This document shows, one piece after another, positions 35,974-46,425 of a stretch of DNA of 64,000 bases. The DNA is from Geobacillus thermocatenulatus (GTDB taxonomy: Bacteria; Bacillota; Bacilli; Bacillales; Anoxybacillaceae). The translations under genes and the position numbers were made by a program. The notes beneath the pieces are model-generated. The model searched no databases, had not been told where the DNA came from, and saw only the letters and a program-made list of their open reading frames with translations. The stretch is from NCBI RefSeq assembly GCF_002217655.1, contig NZ_NEWK01000001.1, forward strand, positions 754,001 to 818,000. Reading direction: 5' to 3'. Position 1 is the stretch's first letter. Each line of letters begins with the position of its first letter.

Positions 35974-36243
35974 TCATTCCAGCTCATTCACCCAATCGGC
36001 GAGCTGGCTTTGGTGAGCGGAAATATGAGCGCTTAAGTCGGCGCTGTATTTCCCGCCTTGGCCGTAAGCGTAGATATGAGGGAGAATTTGCTTGACTCGG
36101 CTGTCCACATCATCGTTGGCGAGCAGCGATTGGACAAGCCGTTCAATTTGTTCGCATTCGGACACCGTCCCGCAGCAATCGAGCTGATGTTCGGATAAAA
36201 TGTCGCGCAGCACGGTCAGTTGATGGCTGTAGTCGAGCGGCAT
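35974..36243 (-). CDS. ytzH: YtzH-family small protein
   Basis: An 89-residue helical protein with the YtzH signature SEHQLDCCGTVSECEQIERLVQSL. Function unknown. ATG 36243 has AAAGGATGG 8 nt upstream and matches the family N-terminus; the ATG at 36255 directly abuts that site and is unlikely. Convergent with ytmP, divergent from trmB. Confidence 0.8.
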   Translation of the reverse strand: MPLDYSHQLTVLRDILSEHQLDCCGTVSECEQIERLVQSLLANDDVDSRVKQILPHIYAYGQGGKYSADLSAHISAHQSQLADWVNELE

Positions 36244-36658
36244 GCTGGCCACCATCCTTTCGCAAAGGTGTACGGTTTTATCATGCCCGGATTGAGCCGG
36301 GTTTATCATCCCAAACAGAGAAGACCCCCACGAGTGTGAGCGTAAGCGGGAGAGTGTTCAAGTCCGGGCGTTTTTCCGTTTTTGCTTCTTCGTTGCAAGT
36401 ATATATTCATCATCCTTGACGGAAAAGCAGTTTATCCATATTTCGACCGACGGAGGCAAGCTGCAGGCTTCCCCGTCACGCCAAGGCGTGGTGGAAGGCC
36501 GAACAGCCGCCTGCTTCACAAACCTATATATGGGGTCTTTAAGCGGCGTTGTTCGGTCGCCCGACAGTCAATCCAATACTCCGTAAAAGCGGCAAGTGGT
36601 AAAGCTTTCAATAGAGGATCGTCAAACCAACAAACGAAAACGAGGCTGAGGTGTCGAT
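36244..36658. other. structured non-coding region upstream of trmB
   Basis: Contains a stem-loop at 36468-36497 (CACGCC AA GGCGTG extended by CTTC/GAAG), enclosed by GCAGGC (36463-36468) / GCCTGC (36509-36514), and a minus-strand hairpin at about 36321-36360 that resembles an IS605 right end. No convincing protein gene; the open frame across it has no ribosome site. Confidence 0.45.
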
Positions 36659-37312
36659 ATGCGTTTGCGCAACAAACCGTGGGCGAAAGACAAAATCGCC
36701 GCGTATCCGCAATATGTCATCCCCGATCCCGAAACAAAGCGCGGGCGATGGCGAGAGCTGTTCGGCCGAGACCGGCCGCTCCATGTCGAGATCGGGACGG
36801 GGAAAGGGAAATTTATCACCGAAATGGGGCGTCTCCATCCGGATGTGAATTTTATCGGCATCGAGCTGTACCCGAGCGTGTTGGTGTCCGCGCTTGACAA
36901 ACTGATCGAAAGCGGGCTCTCAAACGTCAAGCTGTTGAACGCCAACGCGAAAGATCTGACCGCGTTTTTTGCCGATGGAGAAGTGTCGCGCCTTTATTTG
37001 AACTTTTCCGACCCATGGCCGAAAAAACGGCACGAAAAGCGGCGGCTGACGCATCGGGGCTTTTTGGCGCTCTATGACCGCATTTTGGCGGAAGACGGGG
37101 ACATCCATTTGAAAACAGACAATCAATCGTTTTTCGAATACTCGCTTGTCAGTTTGTCGCAATATGGGTTTGTGCTCGCATCGGTCCAGCTCGACTTGCA
37201 TCAAAGCGGCATTGCGGACAATGTCATGACGGAGTATGAAGAAAAATTTTCCGCCAAAGGAAACCGCATTTACCGCTGCGAGGCGGTGCGTCCGTTGCGG
37301 CAGTCGTCATAG
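36659..37312 (+). CDS. trmB: tRNA (guanine-46-N7)-methyltransferase
   Basis: Methylates N7 of G46 in the tRNA variable loop using SAM. The 217-residue protein has the SAM motif VEIGTGKGKFI, the substrate motif LNFSDPWPKKRHEKRRLT and the C-terminal TEYEEKF typical of TrmB. ATG 36659 follows GAGGTG. Length equals the family norm. Confidence 0.97.
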   Translation: MRLRNKPWAKDKIAAYPQYVIPDPETKRGRWRELFGRDRPLHVEIGTGKGKFITEMGRLHPDVNFIGIELYPSVLVSALDKLIESGLSNVKLLNANAKDLTAFFADGEVSRLYLNFSDPWPKKRHEKRRLTHRGFLALYDRILAEDGDIHLKTDNQSFFEYSLVSLSQYGFVLASVQLDLHQSGIADNVMTEYEEKFSAKGNRIYRCEAVRPLRQSS

Positions 37313-37345
37313 GCCCGAACCGATTGGTCGGGTCTTTTTCTATTT
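37311..37345 (+). terminator. terminator of trmB
   Basis: GGCCCGA / TCGGGTC arms with TTTTTC tail right after the stop codon. Confidence 0.75.
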
Positions 37346-37392
37346 CCGATTGATGGAGAAAATGGTACACTAGTGGAGGGGGGAGAGAGGAA

Positions 37393-38241
37393 ATGGAACA
37401 GTTGCGAATTGGACAAGTCACCTTGACATGGCTTCGGGGCGGCGTCACTCATCTGGATGGCGGAGCGATGTTTGGCGTTGTGCCGAAGCCGCTTTGGTCG
37501 AAAAAATATCCGCCGAATGACCACAATCAAATTGAGCTGCGCACCGATCCGATTTTGATCGAGGCAGGCGGCACAAGGCTGCTCCTTGAATCGGGAATCG
37601 GCAACGGCAAGCTGACCGACAAGCAAAAGCGCAACTTCGGCGTCACGGAAGAATCGGCGCTCGATGAATCGCTCGCCGAGCTCGGGCTGACGCGGCGCGA
37701 CATCGACATCGTCCTTATGACCCATTTGCATTTTGACCATGCGTGCGGATTGACCGTTTGGGAAGACGGACGGCTTGTGCCGGCGTTTCCGCGCGCAAAG
37801 GTCATCGTGTCGGATGTCGAGTGGGAGGAAATGCGAAACCCGAACATCCGATCACGCAATACGTATTGGAAAGAAAATTGGGAGCCCATTGCGGATCAAG
37901 TCGTTCCATTTGCAAAGGAAACGGAAGTCGTTTCGGGCATCCGCCTTATCCATACCGGCGGGCATAGCGCCGGGCATGCGATCGTGATCATCGAATCAGA
38001 TGGGGAGATGGCCATTCACCTTGGCGATTTGCTTGGCACGCACGCTCATCAAAACGTCCTCTGGGTGATGGCGTACGACGATTATCCGATGGATTCGATT
38101 TTTGCCAAACAGCGCTGGCTTCCGTACGGCATGGAACGAAACGCGTGGTTTACGTTTTATCACGACGCCTATTACCGGGCAGTCCAATGGCGGACCGATG
38201 GAACGGTGGAAGCTGCCGTGAAGCGGGAGCGGCCGCTATGA
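37393..38241 (+). CDS. ytnP: metallo-beta-lactamase-fold lactonase (YtnP)
   Basis: A 282-residue zinc hydrolase. The metal motif is [11 protein letters not shown], later ligands are in [11 protein letters not shown] and [12 protein letters not shown]. YtnP of B. subtilis degrades signalling lactones (quorum quenching); the same activity is plausible here but unproven. GGGGGGAGAGAGG precedes ATG 37393. Convergent with ytzB, whose stop overlaps its 3' end by a few bases. Confidence 0.88.
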   Translation: MEQLRIGQVTLTWLRGGVTHLDGGAMFGVVPKPLWSKKYPPNDHNQIELRTDPILIEAGGTRLLLESGIGNGKLTDKQKRNFGVTEESALDESLAELGLTRRDIDIVLMTHLHFDHACGLTVWEDGRLVPAFPRAKVIVSDVEWEEMRNPNIRSRNTYWKENWEPIADQVVPFAKETEVVSGIRLIHTGGHSAGHAIVIIESDGEMAIHLGDLLGTHAHQNVLWVMAYDDYPMDSIFAKQRWLPYGMERNAWFTFYHDAYYRAVQWRTDGTVEAAVKRERPL

Positions 38242-38535
38242 CAGCGGCCTAGCGTCCACGATGGCTCCCGTGTAGGCGTTGACGAAAAATTCGTCATCCT
38301 CATCGCCGCGGCAGACACCGCCGCGGTATACGGTGTACGTCCATCCGTCCTTTTCATACCGCTGTGGGGCGGATTGAATCCAAAAACCGCGGATGCCCCC
38401 TTGGCCACCAAGCGCGCGTTTGGCCATGGCCAGCGCTTGTTCCGGAGCAAGGAGCGCTGGTTTGGAAGCGGAGCGGATGGCATAGACGACGGCCGCACCG
38501 ACGGCGGCCGCGGCGAGCCACTGTTTCCAAGCCAT
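38236..38535 (-). CDS. ytzB: PepSY-domain membrane-anchored protein (YtzB)
   Basis: A 99-residue protein with an uncleaved N-terminal hydrophobic anchor ([15 protein letters not shown]) and an extracytoplasmic PepSY-like domain ([30 protein letters not shown]). PepSY domains often inhibit peptidases; no partner is indicated. AAGGAGGAACGAAAC precedes ATG 38535. The stop overlaps the end of ytnP by 6 bp. Confidence 0.8.
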   Translation of the reverse strand: MAWKQWLAAAAVGAAVVYAIRSASKPALLAPEQALAMAKRALGGQGGIRGFWIQSAPQRYEKDGWTYTVYRGGVCRGDEDDEFFVNAYTGAIVDARPLS

Positions 38536-38652
38536 GTTTCGTTCCTCCTTCTCGCTTTGATACGGTTTAGTATAGCCGATTTTGGCGGAACATGTAAGAA
38601 GGTCGGAAAGGAAACAGAATGGTGAAATCGAACACAGAAAGGAAGACGCGTA

Positions 38653-39729
38653 ATGAATGAGGACACGCTGCAATTGTTCCAAACGTTGACCGAGCTCCCA
38701 GGTGCACCGGGTTATGAACATCCGGTGCGGCAGTTTATGCGCCAAGAGCTCGCGAAATACGCCGATGACATTGTGCAAGACCGCCTCGGCAGCCTTTTCG
38801 GCGTCAAGCGCGGCGAGGAGGCGGGCCCGACGGTGATGGTCGCCGGCCATATGGATGAAGTCGCATTTATGGTGACGGCGATCACCGACAATGGGATGAT
38901 TCGGTTTCAGCCGCTCGGCGGCTGGTGGGATCAAGTGCTCCTTGCCCAGCGCGTGCAAATCATGACGAACGAAGGGCCGATCATCGGCGTGATTGGATCG
39001 ATCCCGCTGCATTTGCTTGATGAGGAACAGCGCAAAAAACCGATGGAGATCAAAAACATGTTGATTGACATCGGAGCGGAAAGCCGCGAAGATGCTGAAC
39101 GGGTCGGCATTCGCCCCGGCCAGCCGATCGTGCCGGTCAGCCCGTTCACGGTGTTGGCCAACGGAAAAACGGTCATGGCAAAAGCGTGGGACAACCGGTT
39201 TGGCTGCGGGTTGGCGATCGAGTTGTTAAAAGAGCTGAACGGCGAAACGGTGCCGAACGTCTTGTACGCTGGGGCGACCGTGCAGGAAGAAGTTGGGCTG
39301 CGGGGGGCGCAGACGGCGGCGGCGATGATCAACCCCGATATCTTTTTTGCCTTGGAAGCCAGCCCAGCGAATGACATGTCCGGCGACAAGCAGGCGTTCG
39401 GCCATATCGGCAAAGGGGCGCTCATCCGCTTGTACGACCGGACGATGGTTACGCACCGCGGCATGCGCGAATTTGTGCTTGATACGGCGGAAACGATTGG
39501 CGTTCCGTACCAGTTTTTCATTTCCCCAGGCGGCGGAACCGACGCCGGGCGGGTGCATATCGCCAACCGCGGTGTTCCGTCGGCGGTGATCGGCATTTGC
39601 GCCCGCTACATTCATACGCATGCGTCGATCATTCATATCGATGATTACGCGGCGGCGAAACAATTGATCGTGGAGCTCGTCAAACGGTGCGACCGGACGA
39701 CGGTCGAGACGATTCGCCAAAACAGCTGA
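38653..39729 (+). CDS. ytoP: M42-family aminopeptidase (YtoP)
   Basis: Cobalt/zinc aminopeptidase or endoglucanase-like M42 enzyme of 358 residues. Metal ligands are found in [29 protein letters not shown] (catalytic Glu pair) and the C-terminal [10 protein letters not shown]. These enzymes form large dodecameric shells that trim peptides in the cytosol. ATG 38653 with AAAGGAAG upstream. Confidence 0.93.
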   Translation: MNEDTLQLFQTLTELPGAPGYEHPVRQFMRQELAKYADDIVQDRLGSLFGVKRGEEAGPTVMVAGHMDEVAFMVTAITDNGMIRFQPLGGWWDQVLLAQRVQIMTNEGPIIGVIGSIPLHLLDEEQRKKPMEIKNMLIDIGAESREDAERVGIRPGQPIVPVSPFTVLANGKTVMAKAWDNRFGCGLAIELLKELNGETVPNVLYAGATVQEEVGLRGAQTAAAMINPDIFFALEASPANDMSGDKQAFGHIGKGALIRLYDRTMVTHRGMREFVLDTAETIGVPYQFFISPGGGTDAGRVHIANRGVPSAVIGICARYIHTHASIIHIDDYAAAKQLIVELVKRCDRTTVETIRQNS

Positions 39730-39774
39730 GGAGAAGCGAACGCTTCTCCTTTTCCATGACAGGGAGGGCACTGG

Positions 39775-40305
39775 ATGAAAATTGTTGCGGTCGGAACGAA
39801 CAACGAAGCGAAAATCGCCGCTGTTCGGGCGGTGCTTTCGGAAACGGAATACCGCATTGTATCGCTTGAGGTGCCATCAGGCGTTTCCGCGCAGCCGCTG
39901 TCTGATGAGGAGACGCGGCTGGGCGCCATCGGGCGCGCCAAACGGGTGCTCGAAGCGGCCAAGGCGGACATCGGCATCGGATTGGAAGGCGGCGTGACGA
40001 AGATCGATGGGCAATGGTGGCTGTGCAACTGGGGAGCGCTCGCTGACCGAAACGGCGTGGTGGTGGCCGCCGCCGGCGCCCGTCTCGCCCTCCCGCCGGA
40101 CATCGAGGCCGGCATCGAGGCGGGGCGCGAGCTTGGCGATGTGATGGAAGCGTACACCGGCCGGAGGAACGTTCGGCGGAAAGAAGGCGCGGTCGGTGTG
40201 CTGACGAACGGGCGCGTTGGCCGATCAGCGATGTTTTCCCATATCGTCGAGCTTTTGGCCGGCCAATATGAATGGCTTTGTCAAAACGGGCCGTTCCATG
40301 TATGA
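39775..40305 (+). CDS. DUF84-family inosine/xanthosine triphosphatase
   Basis: A 176-residue NTPase of the YjjX/DUF84 family, which hydrolyses ITP and XTP to protect the nucleotide pool. N-terminal VAVGTNNEAKIAAVRAVL and the later IGLEGGVTKIDGQWWLCNWG and RRKEGAVGVLTNGRVGR are the family motifs. ATG 39775 follows AGGGAGGG. It sits between ytoP and ytpQ, where B. subtilis has the thioredoxin-like ytpP. Confidence 0.85.
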   Translation: MKIVAVGTNNEAKIAAVRAVLSETEYRIVSLEVPSGVSAQPLSDEETRLGAIGRAKRVLEAAKADIGIGLEGGVTKIDGQWWLCNWGALADRNGVVVAAAGARLALPPDIEAGIEAGRELGDVMEAYTGRRNVRRKEGAVGVLTNGRVGRSAMFSHIVELLAGQYEWLCQNGPFHV

Positions 40306-40526
40306 TAAATAACGAACGGTCATGCCGATGATGGCGGCCGGCTGAATGAGCGGGCCGCGTTCCGCCAAGGAGCTGGATCGAGCGGCCGGCAAAGCGCGCG
40401 GCGGCAAACGGGGGAAACGCTGCGCGGGCATGGCCAGGATGGTCAAAGCCGGATGCGCCCTTTTCCAAGCCTCTTCAGAAAGAGACGGAAAAGCGCGGTC
40501 GCCGGCAACATGAAGGAGGAACAAGA

Positions 40527-41324
40527 ATGAACAGCCGGCAAATGTATGAGAAGATGAAAGAGCGCCTCGCCGCCCACCCGCACTGGACGTTTCGCTTTGA
40601 CCCGAAGCAGGATGCGATGCGTGTGGAAGACCGCCGCACGAAAAAAGGGGTGACGATCTCGCTTCCTGGCGTGATCGCCAAATGGCACGAACAAAAAGAC
40701 GAGGCGGTGCGCGAAGTCGTTTATTATGTGGAGCAAACATTGAAAACGATGGAGGGAGACGCGGGGCTTTCTAGTCATGAACGAAACATTTATCCCGTCA
40801 TTCGCTCGGCGTCGTTTCCGGCAGAGACGAAAGAAGGCGTTCCGCTGCTGTTCGACGATCATACAGCCGAAACGCGCATTTACTATGCGCTTGATCTCGG
40901 CAAAACGTATCGCTTGATTGATGAGCGCATGCTGGAGAAAGACAACTGGAGCCGCGAGCGGGTAAAGGAGATCGCCCGTTTCAACGTTCGGTCGCTGCCG
41001 ACGCCGGTGAAAGAGGACCGGGTGGCGGACAACGTGTTTTATTTTGTGAACACCAATGACGGGTATGATGCGAGCCGCATTTTAAACGAATCGTTTTTGG
41101 CCGGCATGCGGGCGCGCGTGGCAGGAACGATGGCTGTTGCGGTTCCGCATCAAGATGTGCTCATCATCGCTGATGTACGCAACGACATCGGTTATGACGT
41201 GCTCGCGCAAATGACAATGAGCTTTTTTGCCGGCGGCCGCGTGCCGATCACGGCGCTGTCGTTTTTATACGAAAATGGGAAACTTGAACCAATTTTCATT
41301 TTAGGAAAAAAACGGAGAACGTAA
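40527..41324 (+). CDS. ytpQ: YtpQ, DUF1444 family
   Basis: A 265-residue soluble protein of unknown function, conserved in Bacillaceae upstream of ytpR. It lacks recognisable catalytic motifs; the C-terminus ([21 protein letters not shown]) is strongly conserved in the family. AAGGAGGAACAAGA precedes the ATG. Followed by ytpR 20 bp later, so co-transcribed. Confidence 0.85.
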   Translation: MNSRQMYEKMKERLAAHPHWTFRFDPKQDAMRVEDRRTKKGVTISLPGVIAKWHEQKDEAVREVVYYVEQTLKTMEGDAGLSSHERNIYPVIRSASFPAETKEGVPLLFDDHTAETRIYYALDLGKTYRLIDERMLEKDNWSRERVKEIARFNVRSLPTPVKEDRVADNVFYFVNTNDGYDASRILNESFLAGMRARVAGTMAVAVPHQDVLIIADVRNDIGYDVLAQMTMSFFAGGRVPITALSFLYENGKLEPIFILGKKRRT

Positions 41325-41344
41325 CCGCAAGGGGGAATGAAGCG

Positions 41345-41950
41345 ATGAACGTGTTTTACAACCGAGAAGGGGTCGGCGACGTGCTGCTTGTGTCGCTGAA
41401 ACCGGCGGCGGATGAGGAACGGACGTTTGTCAGACAAGGTGACGTCGTCCGCATCATGTCCGAACGGACGGGCGAGACGGTCGGCTATAACATTTTTTCC
41501 GCATCTTCATACTATCCGTTTTCCGGCAACGGTCCGCTGGAAGTGAATGAGGAGCTCGTCGGCGTCATCAACGACATCTTGGCGAAAAACGGGTTTGACG
41601 AACCGATCGAAGCTGACTTGTCGCCGAAGTTTGTCGTCGGATATGTGAAAGAGAAAACGAAGCATCCGAACGCCGATCAATTGAGCGTCTGCCAAGTCGA
41701 TGTCGGCGGTGAGGTGCTGCAAATCGTCTGCGGAGCGCCGAACGTCGCCAAAGGGCAAAAAGTCGTCGTCGCCAAAATCGGCGCGGTCATGCCCAACGGC
41801 CTCGTCATTCAAGAAAGCGAGCTGCGCGGCGTCCGGTCATCCGGCATGATTTGTTCGGCCCGCGAGCTTGGGCTGCCAAACGCCCCGCAGGAGAAAGGCA
41901 TTTTGGTGCTGTCCGATGAGTATGAGGTCGGCCAGCCGTTCGTGTTTTGA
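41345..41950 (+). CDS. ytpR: YtpR, tRNA-binding (EMAP/Arc1p-like) protein
   Basis: A 201-residue protein: an N-terminal DUF4479 domain (about 1-90) and a C-terminal OB-fold tRNA-binding domain like that of PheT beta-subunit and MetG (KTKHPNADQLSVCQVDVG, VCGAPNVAKGQKVVVAKIGAVMP, ELRGVRSSGMICSARELGL). Role unknown, presumably RNA binding. Ends at a strong terminator. Confidence 0.9.
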   Translation: MNVFYNREGVGDVLLVSLKPAADEERTFVRQGDVVRIMSERTGETVGYNIFSASSYYPFSGNGPLEVNEELVGVINDILAKNGFDEPIEADLSPKFVVGYVKEKTKHPNADQLSVCQVDVGGEVLQIVCGAPNVAKGQKVVVAKIGAVMPNGLVIQESELRGVRSSGMICSARELGLPNAPQEKGILVLSDEYEVGQPFVF

Positions 41951-41991
41951 CGTTCCGACGGGCGGTGCAGACGGATTCCGACTGTTGTTTC

Positions 41992-42022
41992 GCCACTGGA
42001 ACGACGCCAGTGGCATTTTTTC
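41992..42022 (+). terminator. terminator of ytpQR
   Basis: GCCACTGG (41992-41999) / CCAGTGGC (42007-42014) followed by TTTTTT. Confidence 0.9.
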
Positions 42023-42056
42023 CGACAATGAAGGCAAAGAAAGAGTGACGTGATGG

Positions 42057-44411
42057 ATGAAATTTTGGAAACGATGGCTTCGTTTTCTCACGAGCGACGA
42101 GGAAGAGGAAGGGAACGAGCAGCGAGCGAATTCCCCTTGGTCGGCCGGCACGCCCGAGCGCGGCGCGGTGAATGTCATTTCCCCATATCCACAAGGCCGC
42201 TTTCGCTTTCCGTTGATTCCGGATGACCAGCCGGGTGAAAATCGGGAAAGGCCGAGGCGGGCGAAAAGCGAGGCATCCCGGCCGTTGCCGAGTCGGCGCC
42301 CGTCGGCTGGCGTTTCAAGGGAAATAGAGGAAAAACGACCGTTCCGCCCGTCCGATGTGCCATCCCCGGTTTTTGGATATGATCGGAATCGGGGGAAACA
42401 GCCGCAACGAGCGGATGAAATGGAGTCGGCCGGTGCGGGGGACATAGAGAATTGGAGCGATGAGGCGGTTCGGGAAGAGGCCCTCCGCGGCGAAGCGGCG
42501 CGGCGAGACGCGCGAGAGGGCACAGAAAGCCGGGCGGCTGAACGGCCAAAAGAAGAGGCGCCTTTGGTCAAGCAGGAAGAGGAATGGAACGAAGACGCGA
42601 GCAAAGCGATGCCCGCGGCGGTTATGGAAACAGAAGGAGACGATGAGCTCGCGCCGGCGGCAGGGCAGGAAGAACGTGATGCCGAGGAGGATGAAACCAA
42701 AAGGCAGGAGCTGGACGAACGAGGCGGCGAGCACGGGCCGCACGAGCCGGCCGACGGCTTGGAGAGCGAAGGGCGGGAAGCGCCATCACAGATGGGGAAT
42801 GGAGACGGAGGGAGCGCTTCTTCGACAGAACAGCGGGAGACGACCCAAGATCGCGAAATCCGTCACTCGGCGGCGCCTGTTCGCCGAGAGGAGGCCTCCC
42901 GCCCTGAACGAACGCGCATTCCGTATAATGTGATGATGTTCAAGCAAGATTGGCGCAAACTCGAAGAAAAGGCAGCGAATCGATCGAACGGCAACGCGCT
43001 GCCGCCCTTGGTGCTTCTCGAGCCGCCGGAAAAAGCGGCCGAACGCGACGAGCAGTGGCTTCGCGAGCAATGCCGGCGGTTGGACGAGACGTTTGCGAGT
43101 TTTCAAATCGGCGCGCACGTCGTTGATGTGACGCAAGGGCCGACAGTGACGCGGTTTGAAGTGCAGCCGGATTTAGGAGTGAAAGTGAGCAAGATTACGA
43201 GTTTAATCGATGATATCAAGCTCAGTCTAGCGGCGAAAGATATTCGCATCGAGGCGCCGATCCCAGGAAAGCGGACGATCGGCATTGAAGTGCCAAACCC
43301 GACGAGCCGTCCGGTGCGCATTCGGGAAATTTTAGAAAGCGAAGCGTTCCGCAAAAGCCCATCGCCGCTTACCGTGGCGCTTGGCCTTGACATCAGCGGT
43401 GCGCCGGTTGTGACCGACATCCGAAAGATGCCGCATGGGCTCATTGCTGGAGCGACCGGATCGGGAAAAAGCGTCTGCATGAACGCCATGCTTATCAGCA
43501 TGTTGTATAAAGCAGCGCCGCACGAAGTGAAATGGCTGCTCATCGACCCGAAAATGGTCGAACTGGCGCCGTACAATGGGCTGCCGCATTTGCTCAGCCC
43601 GGTGATCACCGAGGCGAAGGCGGCGGCGGGGGCGCTCAAGTGGGCGGTTGGCGAAATGGAACGGCGGTATGAACAGTTTGTCCACGCCGGCGTGCGCGAT
43701 ATTGAAAAGTATAACGCTCATCTTCGCGAAAGCGGCAGCAGCGAGCCGCCGCTGCCGTACATCGTCATCGTCATTGATGAACTGGCGGACCTGATGATGG
43801 CCGCTCCAGCCGATGTCGAAGAATCGATTTGCCGGCTGGCACAAAAGGCGCGGGCATGCGGCATCCATCTGCTGATCGCCACGCAGCGTCCGTCGGTCGA
43901 TGTCCTCACGGGATTGATCAAGGCGAACATTCCGACCCGCATCGCGTTTTCCGTCTCCTCGCAAGTCGATTCGCGCACCATTTTGGATGTAAATGGGGCG
44001 GAGCGGCTGCTTGGGCGCGGCGATATGCTGTTTTTGGAAAATGGTTCGGCCAAGCCGGTGCGGTTGCAAGGCTGCTTTATTTCCGATGAAGAAATCGAGC
44101 GGGTGGCAGCGCACGTGAAAGAGAAGCAGGGTCCATCCTATCTGTTTGATCCAGACGATTTTCGGCAAACGGCGTCGATGGGCGGCGAGGATGACGAACT
44201 GTTCGAGGAGGCGTGCCGGTTTGTCATCGCCCAAGGAGGAGCGTCGACATCGAGCCTGCAGCGTCATTTTCGCATCGGCTACAACCGCGCCGCCCGGCTG
44301 ATCGAGATGATGGAGCAGCAAGGGTTGATTTCGGAGGCGCGCGGCAGCAAACCGCGCGATGTGCTGATGAGCGAGGACGAGTGGGAGCGCTGGCGCGAGC
44401 AGAACAGCTGA
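42057..44411 (+). CDS. sftA: soluble DNA translocase SftA (YtpS, FtsK family)
   Basis: Septum-associated DNA pump of 784 residues that moves trapped chromosome ends before septum closure. Residues 1 to about 300 are a hydrophilic, Glu/Arg/Pro-rich linker without membrane segments, distinguishing SftA from SpoIIIE. The motor has the FtsK alpha/beta domains with Walker [14 protein letters not shown] and Walker [15 protein letters not shown]; a gamma winged-helix lies at the C-terminus ([25 protein letters not shown]). ATG 42057 has only a weak ribosome site. Confidence 0.93.
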   Translation: MKFWKRWLRFLTSDEEEEGNEQRANSPWSAGTPERGAVNVISPYPQGRFRFPLIPDDQPGENRERPRRAKSEASRPLPSRRPSAGVSREIEEKRPFRPSDVPSPVFGYDRNRGKQPQRADEMESAGAGDIENWSDEAVREEALRGEAARRDAREGTESRAAERPKEEAPLVKQEEEWNEDASKAMPAAVMETEGDDELAPAAGQEERDAEEDETKRQELDERGGEHGPHEPADGLESEGREAPSQMGNGDGGSASSTEQRETTQDREIRHSAAPVRREEASRPERTRIPYNVMMFKQDWRKLEEKAANRSNGNALPPLVLLEPPEKAAERDEQWLREQCRRLDETFASFQIGAHVVDVTQGPTVTRFEVQPDLGVKVSKITSLIDDIKLSLAAKDIRIEAPIPGKRTIGIEVPNPTSRPVRIREILESEAFRKSPSPLTVALGLDISGAPVVTDIRKMPHGLIAGATGSGKSVCMNAMLISMLYKAAPHEVKWLLIDPKMVELAPYNGLPHLLSPVITEAKAAAGALKWAVGEMERRYEQFVHAGVRDIEKYNAHLRESGSSEPPLPYIVIVIDELADLMMAAPADVEESICRLAQKARACGIHLLIATQRPSVDVLTGLIKANIPTRIAFSVSSQVDSRTILDVNGAERLLGRGDMLFLENGSAKPVRLQGCFISDEEIERVAAHVKEKQGPSYLFDPDDFRQTASMGGEDDELFEEACRFVIAQGGASTSSLQRHFRIGYNRAARLIEMMEQQGLISEARGSKPRDVLMSEDEWERWREQNS

Positions 44412-44570
44412 AGGCGGACGGCCTCCTTTGGGCGGGCGGTAGTGTTTTGCCTCCTTGCATGCTATAATGAGGAAATGAAATGGATGGTGCCCCGCGATGA
44501 GAGAAATGGCAAAACGAGATGGATATCATATACTGTCTTACAGAGAAGACGATGGTTGGAGGGCTTAACG

Positions 44571-45875
44571 ATGACAGTTTACCATTTTGTAGGCATTAAA
44601 GGCACGGGGATGAGCGCGCTCGCGCAAGTGCTTCATGACCTTGGCTATACGGTGCAAGGGTCGGATGTAGAGAAATGGTTTTTCACGCAAAAGGCGCTTG
44701 AAGAGCGAGGAATCCCGGTGCTGCCTTTTTCGAAAGACAATATTCGCCCAGGTTATACGGTCATCGCCGGCAACGCATTTCCGGATACGCATGAGGAAAT
44801 CGAGGCAGCCCGTCAGCTTGGCGTGCCTGTCATTCGTTACCATCGCTTTTTAGGCCAGCTGGCAGGCAAGTTTACGAGCATCGCGGTGACCGGTTCGCAT
44901 GGAAAGACGACGACGACGGGGCTGCTTGCCCATGTGATGCAAGGAGCCCATCCAACGTCCTATTTGATCGGAGACGGCACGGGAAAAGGAGAGCCAGGAA
45001 GCCAATACTTTGTGTTTGAAGCGTGCGAATACCGCCGTCACTTCCTTTCCTACTTTCCAGATTATGCGATCATGACAAATATTGACTTTGATCACCCGGA
45101 TTATTTTGCCAATGTCGATGATGTGTTTTCCGCTTTCCAGCAAATGGCGAATCAAGTGAAAAAAGCGATCGTCGCCTGCGGGGATGATCCGTATTTGCCG
45201 AACATTCAGGCGAAAGTGCCGATTTTGTTTTATGGATTCGGCGAAGAAAACGATTTTCAGGCGCGCAATATCGTCAAGACGACGGAAGGGATGGCGTTTG
45301 ATGTGTTCGTGCGCAACACCTTTTTCGCTTCGTTTGCCATTCCGCGCTTCGGCGATCATAACGTATTGAATGCTCTCGCCGTCATCGCCCTCTGCCACTA
45401 CGAAGGGGTGGATGCGGGCACGATCGCCAAGCGGCTGCAAACGTTTGAAGGCGTGAAGCGCCGCTTCAGTGAAAAAACGGTCGGGCGCCAAGTGCTGATC
45501 GATGATTACGCGCATCATCCACGCGAAATTACGGCGACATTGGAGGCGGCAAGGCAAAAATATCCGGGGCGCGAAGTGGTGGCGATTTTTCAGCCGCATA
45601 CGTATACACGGACGCAGACGTTTTTGCGCGAGTTTGCTGAAAGTTTGCGCCAGGCGGACCACGTCTATTTGTGCGACATTTTCGGCTCGGCGCGCGAACA
45701 TGAGGGCAAATTGTCGATCTGTGATTTGCAGGCGCAAATCCCGCGTTCCCAGCTGCTTGAGGAGCAAAACGTAGCCGTGTTGAAGCAGCATCAAGACGCG
45801 GTGTTGGTGTTCATGGGCGCTGGCGACATTCAAAAGTTTCAGCACGCTTACGAACGGGCCGTTCTTTCCGCTTGA
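44571..45875 (+). CDS. murC: UDP-N-acetylmuramate-L-alanine ligase
   Basis: Adds L-Ala to UDP-MurNAc in peptidoglycan precursor synthesis; cytosolic. The 434-residue protein has the MurC N-terminal motif [15 protein letters not shown], the ATP-binding [14 protein letters not shown], and the Mur-ligase C-terminal features [11 protein letters not shown] and FQPHTYTRT. Start ATG 44571 follows GGAGGGC; the open frame back to 44442 is not coding. Sits directly after sftA as in B. subtilis. Confidence 0.97.
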   Translation: MTVYHFVGIKGTGMSALAQVLHDLGYTVQGSDVEKWFFTQKALEERGIPVLPFSKDNIRPGYTVIAGNAFPDTHEEIEAARQLGVPVIRYHRFLGQLAGKFTSIAVTGSHGKTTTTGLLAHVMQGAHPTSYLIGDGTGKGEPGSQYFVFEACEYRRHFLSYFPDYAIMTNIDFDHPDYFANVDDVFSAFQQMANQVKKAIVACGDDPYLPNIQAKVPILFYGFGEENDFQARNIVKTTEGMAFDVFVRNTFFASFAIPRFGDHNVLNALAVIALCHYEGVDAGTIAKRLQTFEGVKRRFSEKTVGRQVLIDDYAHHPREITATLEAARQKYPGREVVAIFQPHTYTRTQTFLREFAESLRQADHVYLCDIFGSAREHEGKLSICDLQAQIPRSQLLEEQNVAVLKQHQDAVLVFMGAGDIQKFQHAYERAVLSA

Positions 45876-45885
45876 CGCGGATCAG

Positions 45886-45917
45886 AAAGGCGGGCCATAG
45901 AGATGGTCCGCTTTTTT
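45886..45917 (+). terminator. terminator of murC
   Basis: AAAGGCGGGCCAT / ATGGTCCGCTTT followed by T-run. Confidence 0.88.
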
Positions 45918-45919
45918 CT

Positions 45920-45943
45920 GTTTCAAATCGTTCAAAAGGTGTT
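45920..45943 (+). promoter_or_regulatory. possible sigma-B-type promoter of ytxGHJ
   Basis: GTTTCA (45920-45925), 12 nt, GGTGTT (45938-45943) approximates the sigma-B pattern GTTTAA/GGGTAT. B. subtilis ytxGHJ is a stress operon under sigma-B and sigma-H; the match here is imperfect. Confidence 0.35.
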
Positions 45944-45981
45944 AAAGAATAAAAGACGCAGTAGAGAAGGAGGGAGATGGA

Positions 45982-46425
45982 GTGGAATGGATGCTGTATG
46001 CGAGTGCGGTTATTGCGGCGCTGGCCTTTTTGTTATTGGTGATTTACATAGCCAAGACGCTCGTTGTTTTGCAAGAGACGCTCCGCCGGTTGACGGAGGC
46101 CATTGGGCATACGGACGAGCAGGTGAGGGCGTTGTCTGGAGAGATTCAACAATTGTTTCATACAGCTAACAGCGTTGTCCACGATGTGCAAAAAAAGGTT
46201 GATGCGCTCACTGGGGTAGTGGAAGCGGTCGGAGAAACAGGAGATGCCATCAGGACGATGAACCGGGCGATTCGCCAGACAGCGTCTGCTCTGCTTAGCG
46301 CGACGACCGCTGGGACATCAAAATGGAAAAAAATATTGCGGTGGGCTGATGGTTTTCGCGACGGATGGGAAAAATGGAGAAAAAAGCAGTCTACAAAGGA
46401 GGTTGTCGTCAATGGGAAAAAATAA
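45982..46425 (+). CDS. ytxG: general stress protein YtxG (DUF948)
   Basis: A 147-residue protein with one N-terminal transmembrane segment (MLYASAVIAALAFLLLVIYI) and a long amphipathic helical region with heptads (HTDEQVRALSGEIQQLFHTA). GTG 45982 follows GAAGGAGGGAGATG. The 3' end overlaps the start of ytxH by 14 bp. General stress protein of unknown mechanism. Confidence 0.88.
   Translation: MEWMLYASAVIAALAFLLLVIYIAKTLVVLQETLRRLTEAIGHTDEQVRALSGEIQQLFHTANSVVHDVQKKVDALTGVVEAVGETGDAIRTMNRAIRQTASALLSATTAGTSKWKKILRWADGFRDGWEKWRKKQSTKEVVVNGKK

Noticed and set aside
36382-36897. 171-codon plus-strand frame before and into trmB
   Set aside because: No ribosome site, overlaps trmB in another frame, and the region is better explained as structured non-coding DNA.
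42175-42549. Minus-strand frames opposite the sftA linker
   Set aside because: Low-complexity Pro/Arg/Ser translation of the repetitive linker DNA on the other strand; no start signals.
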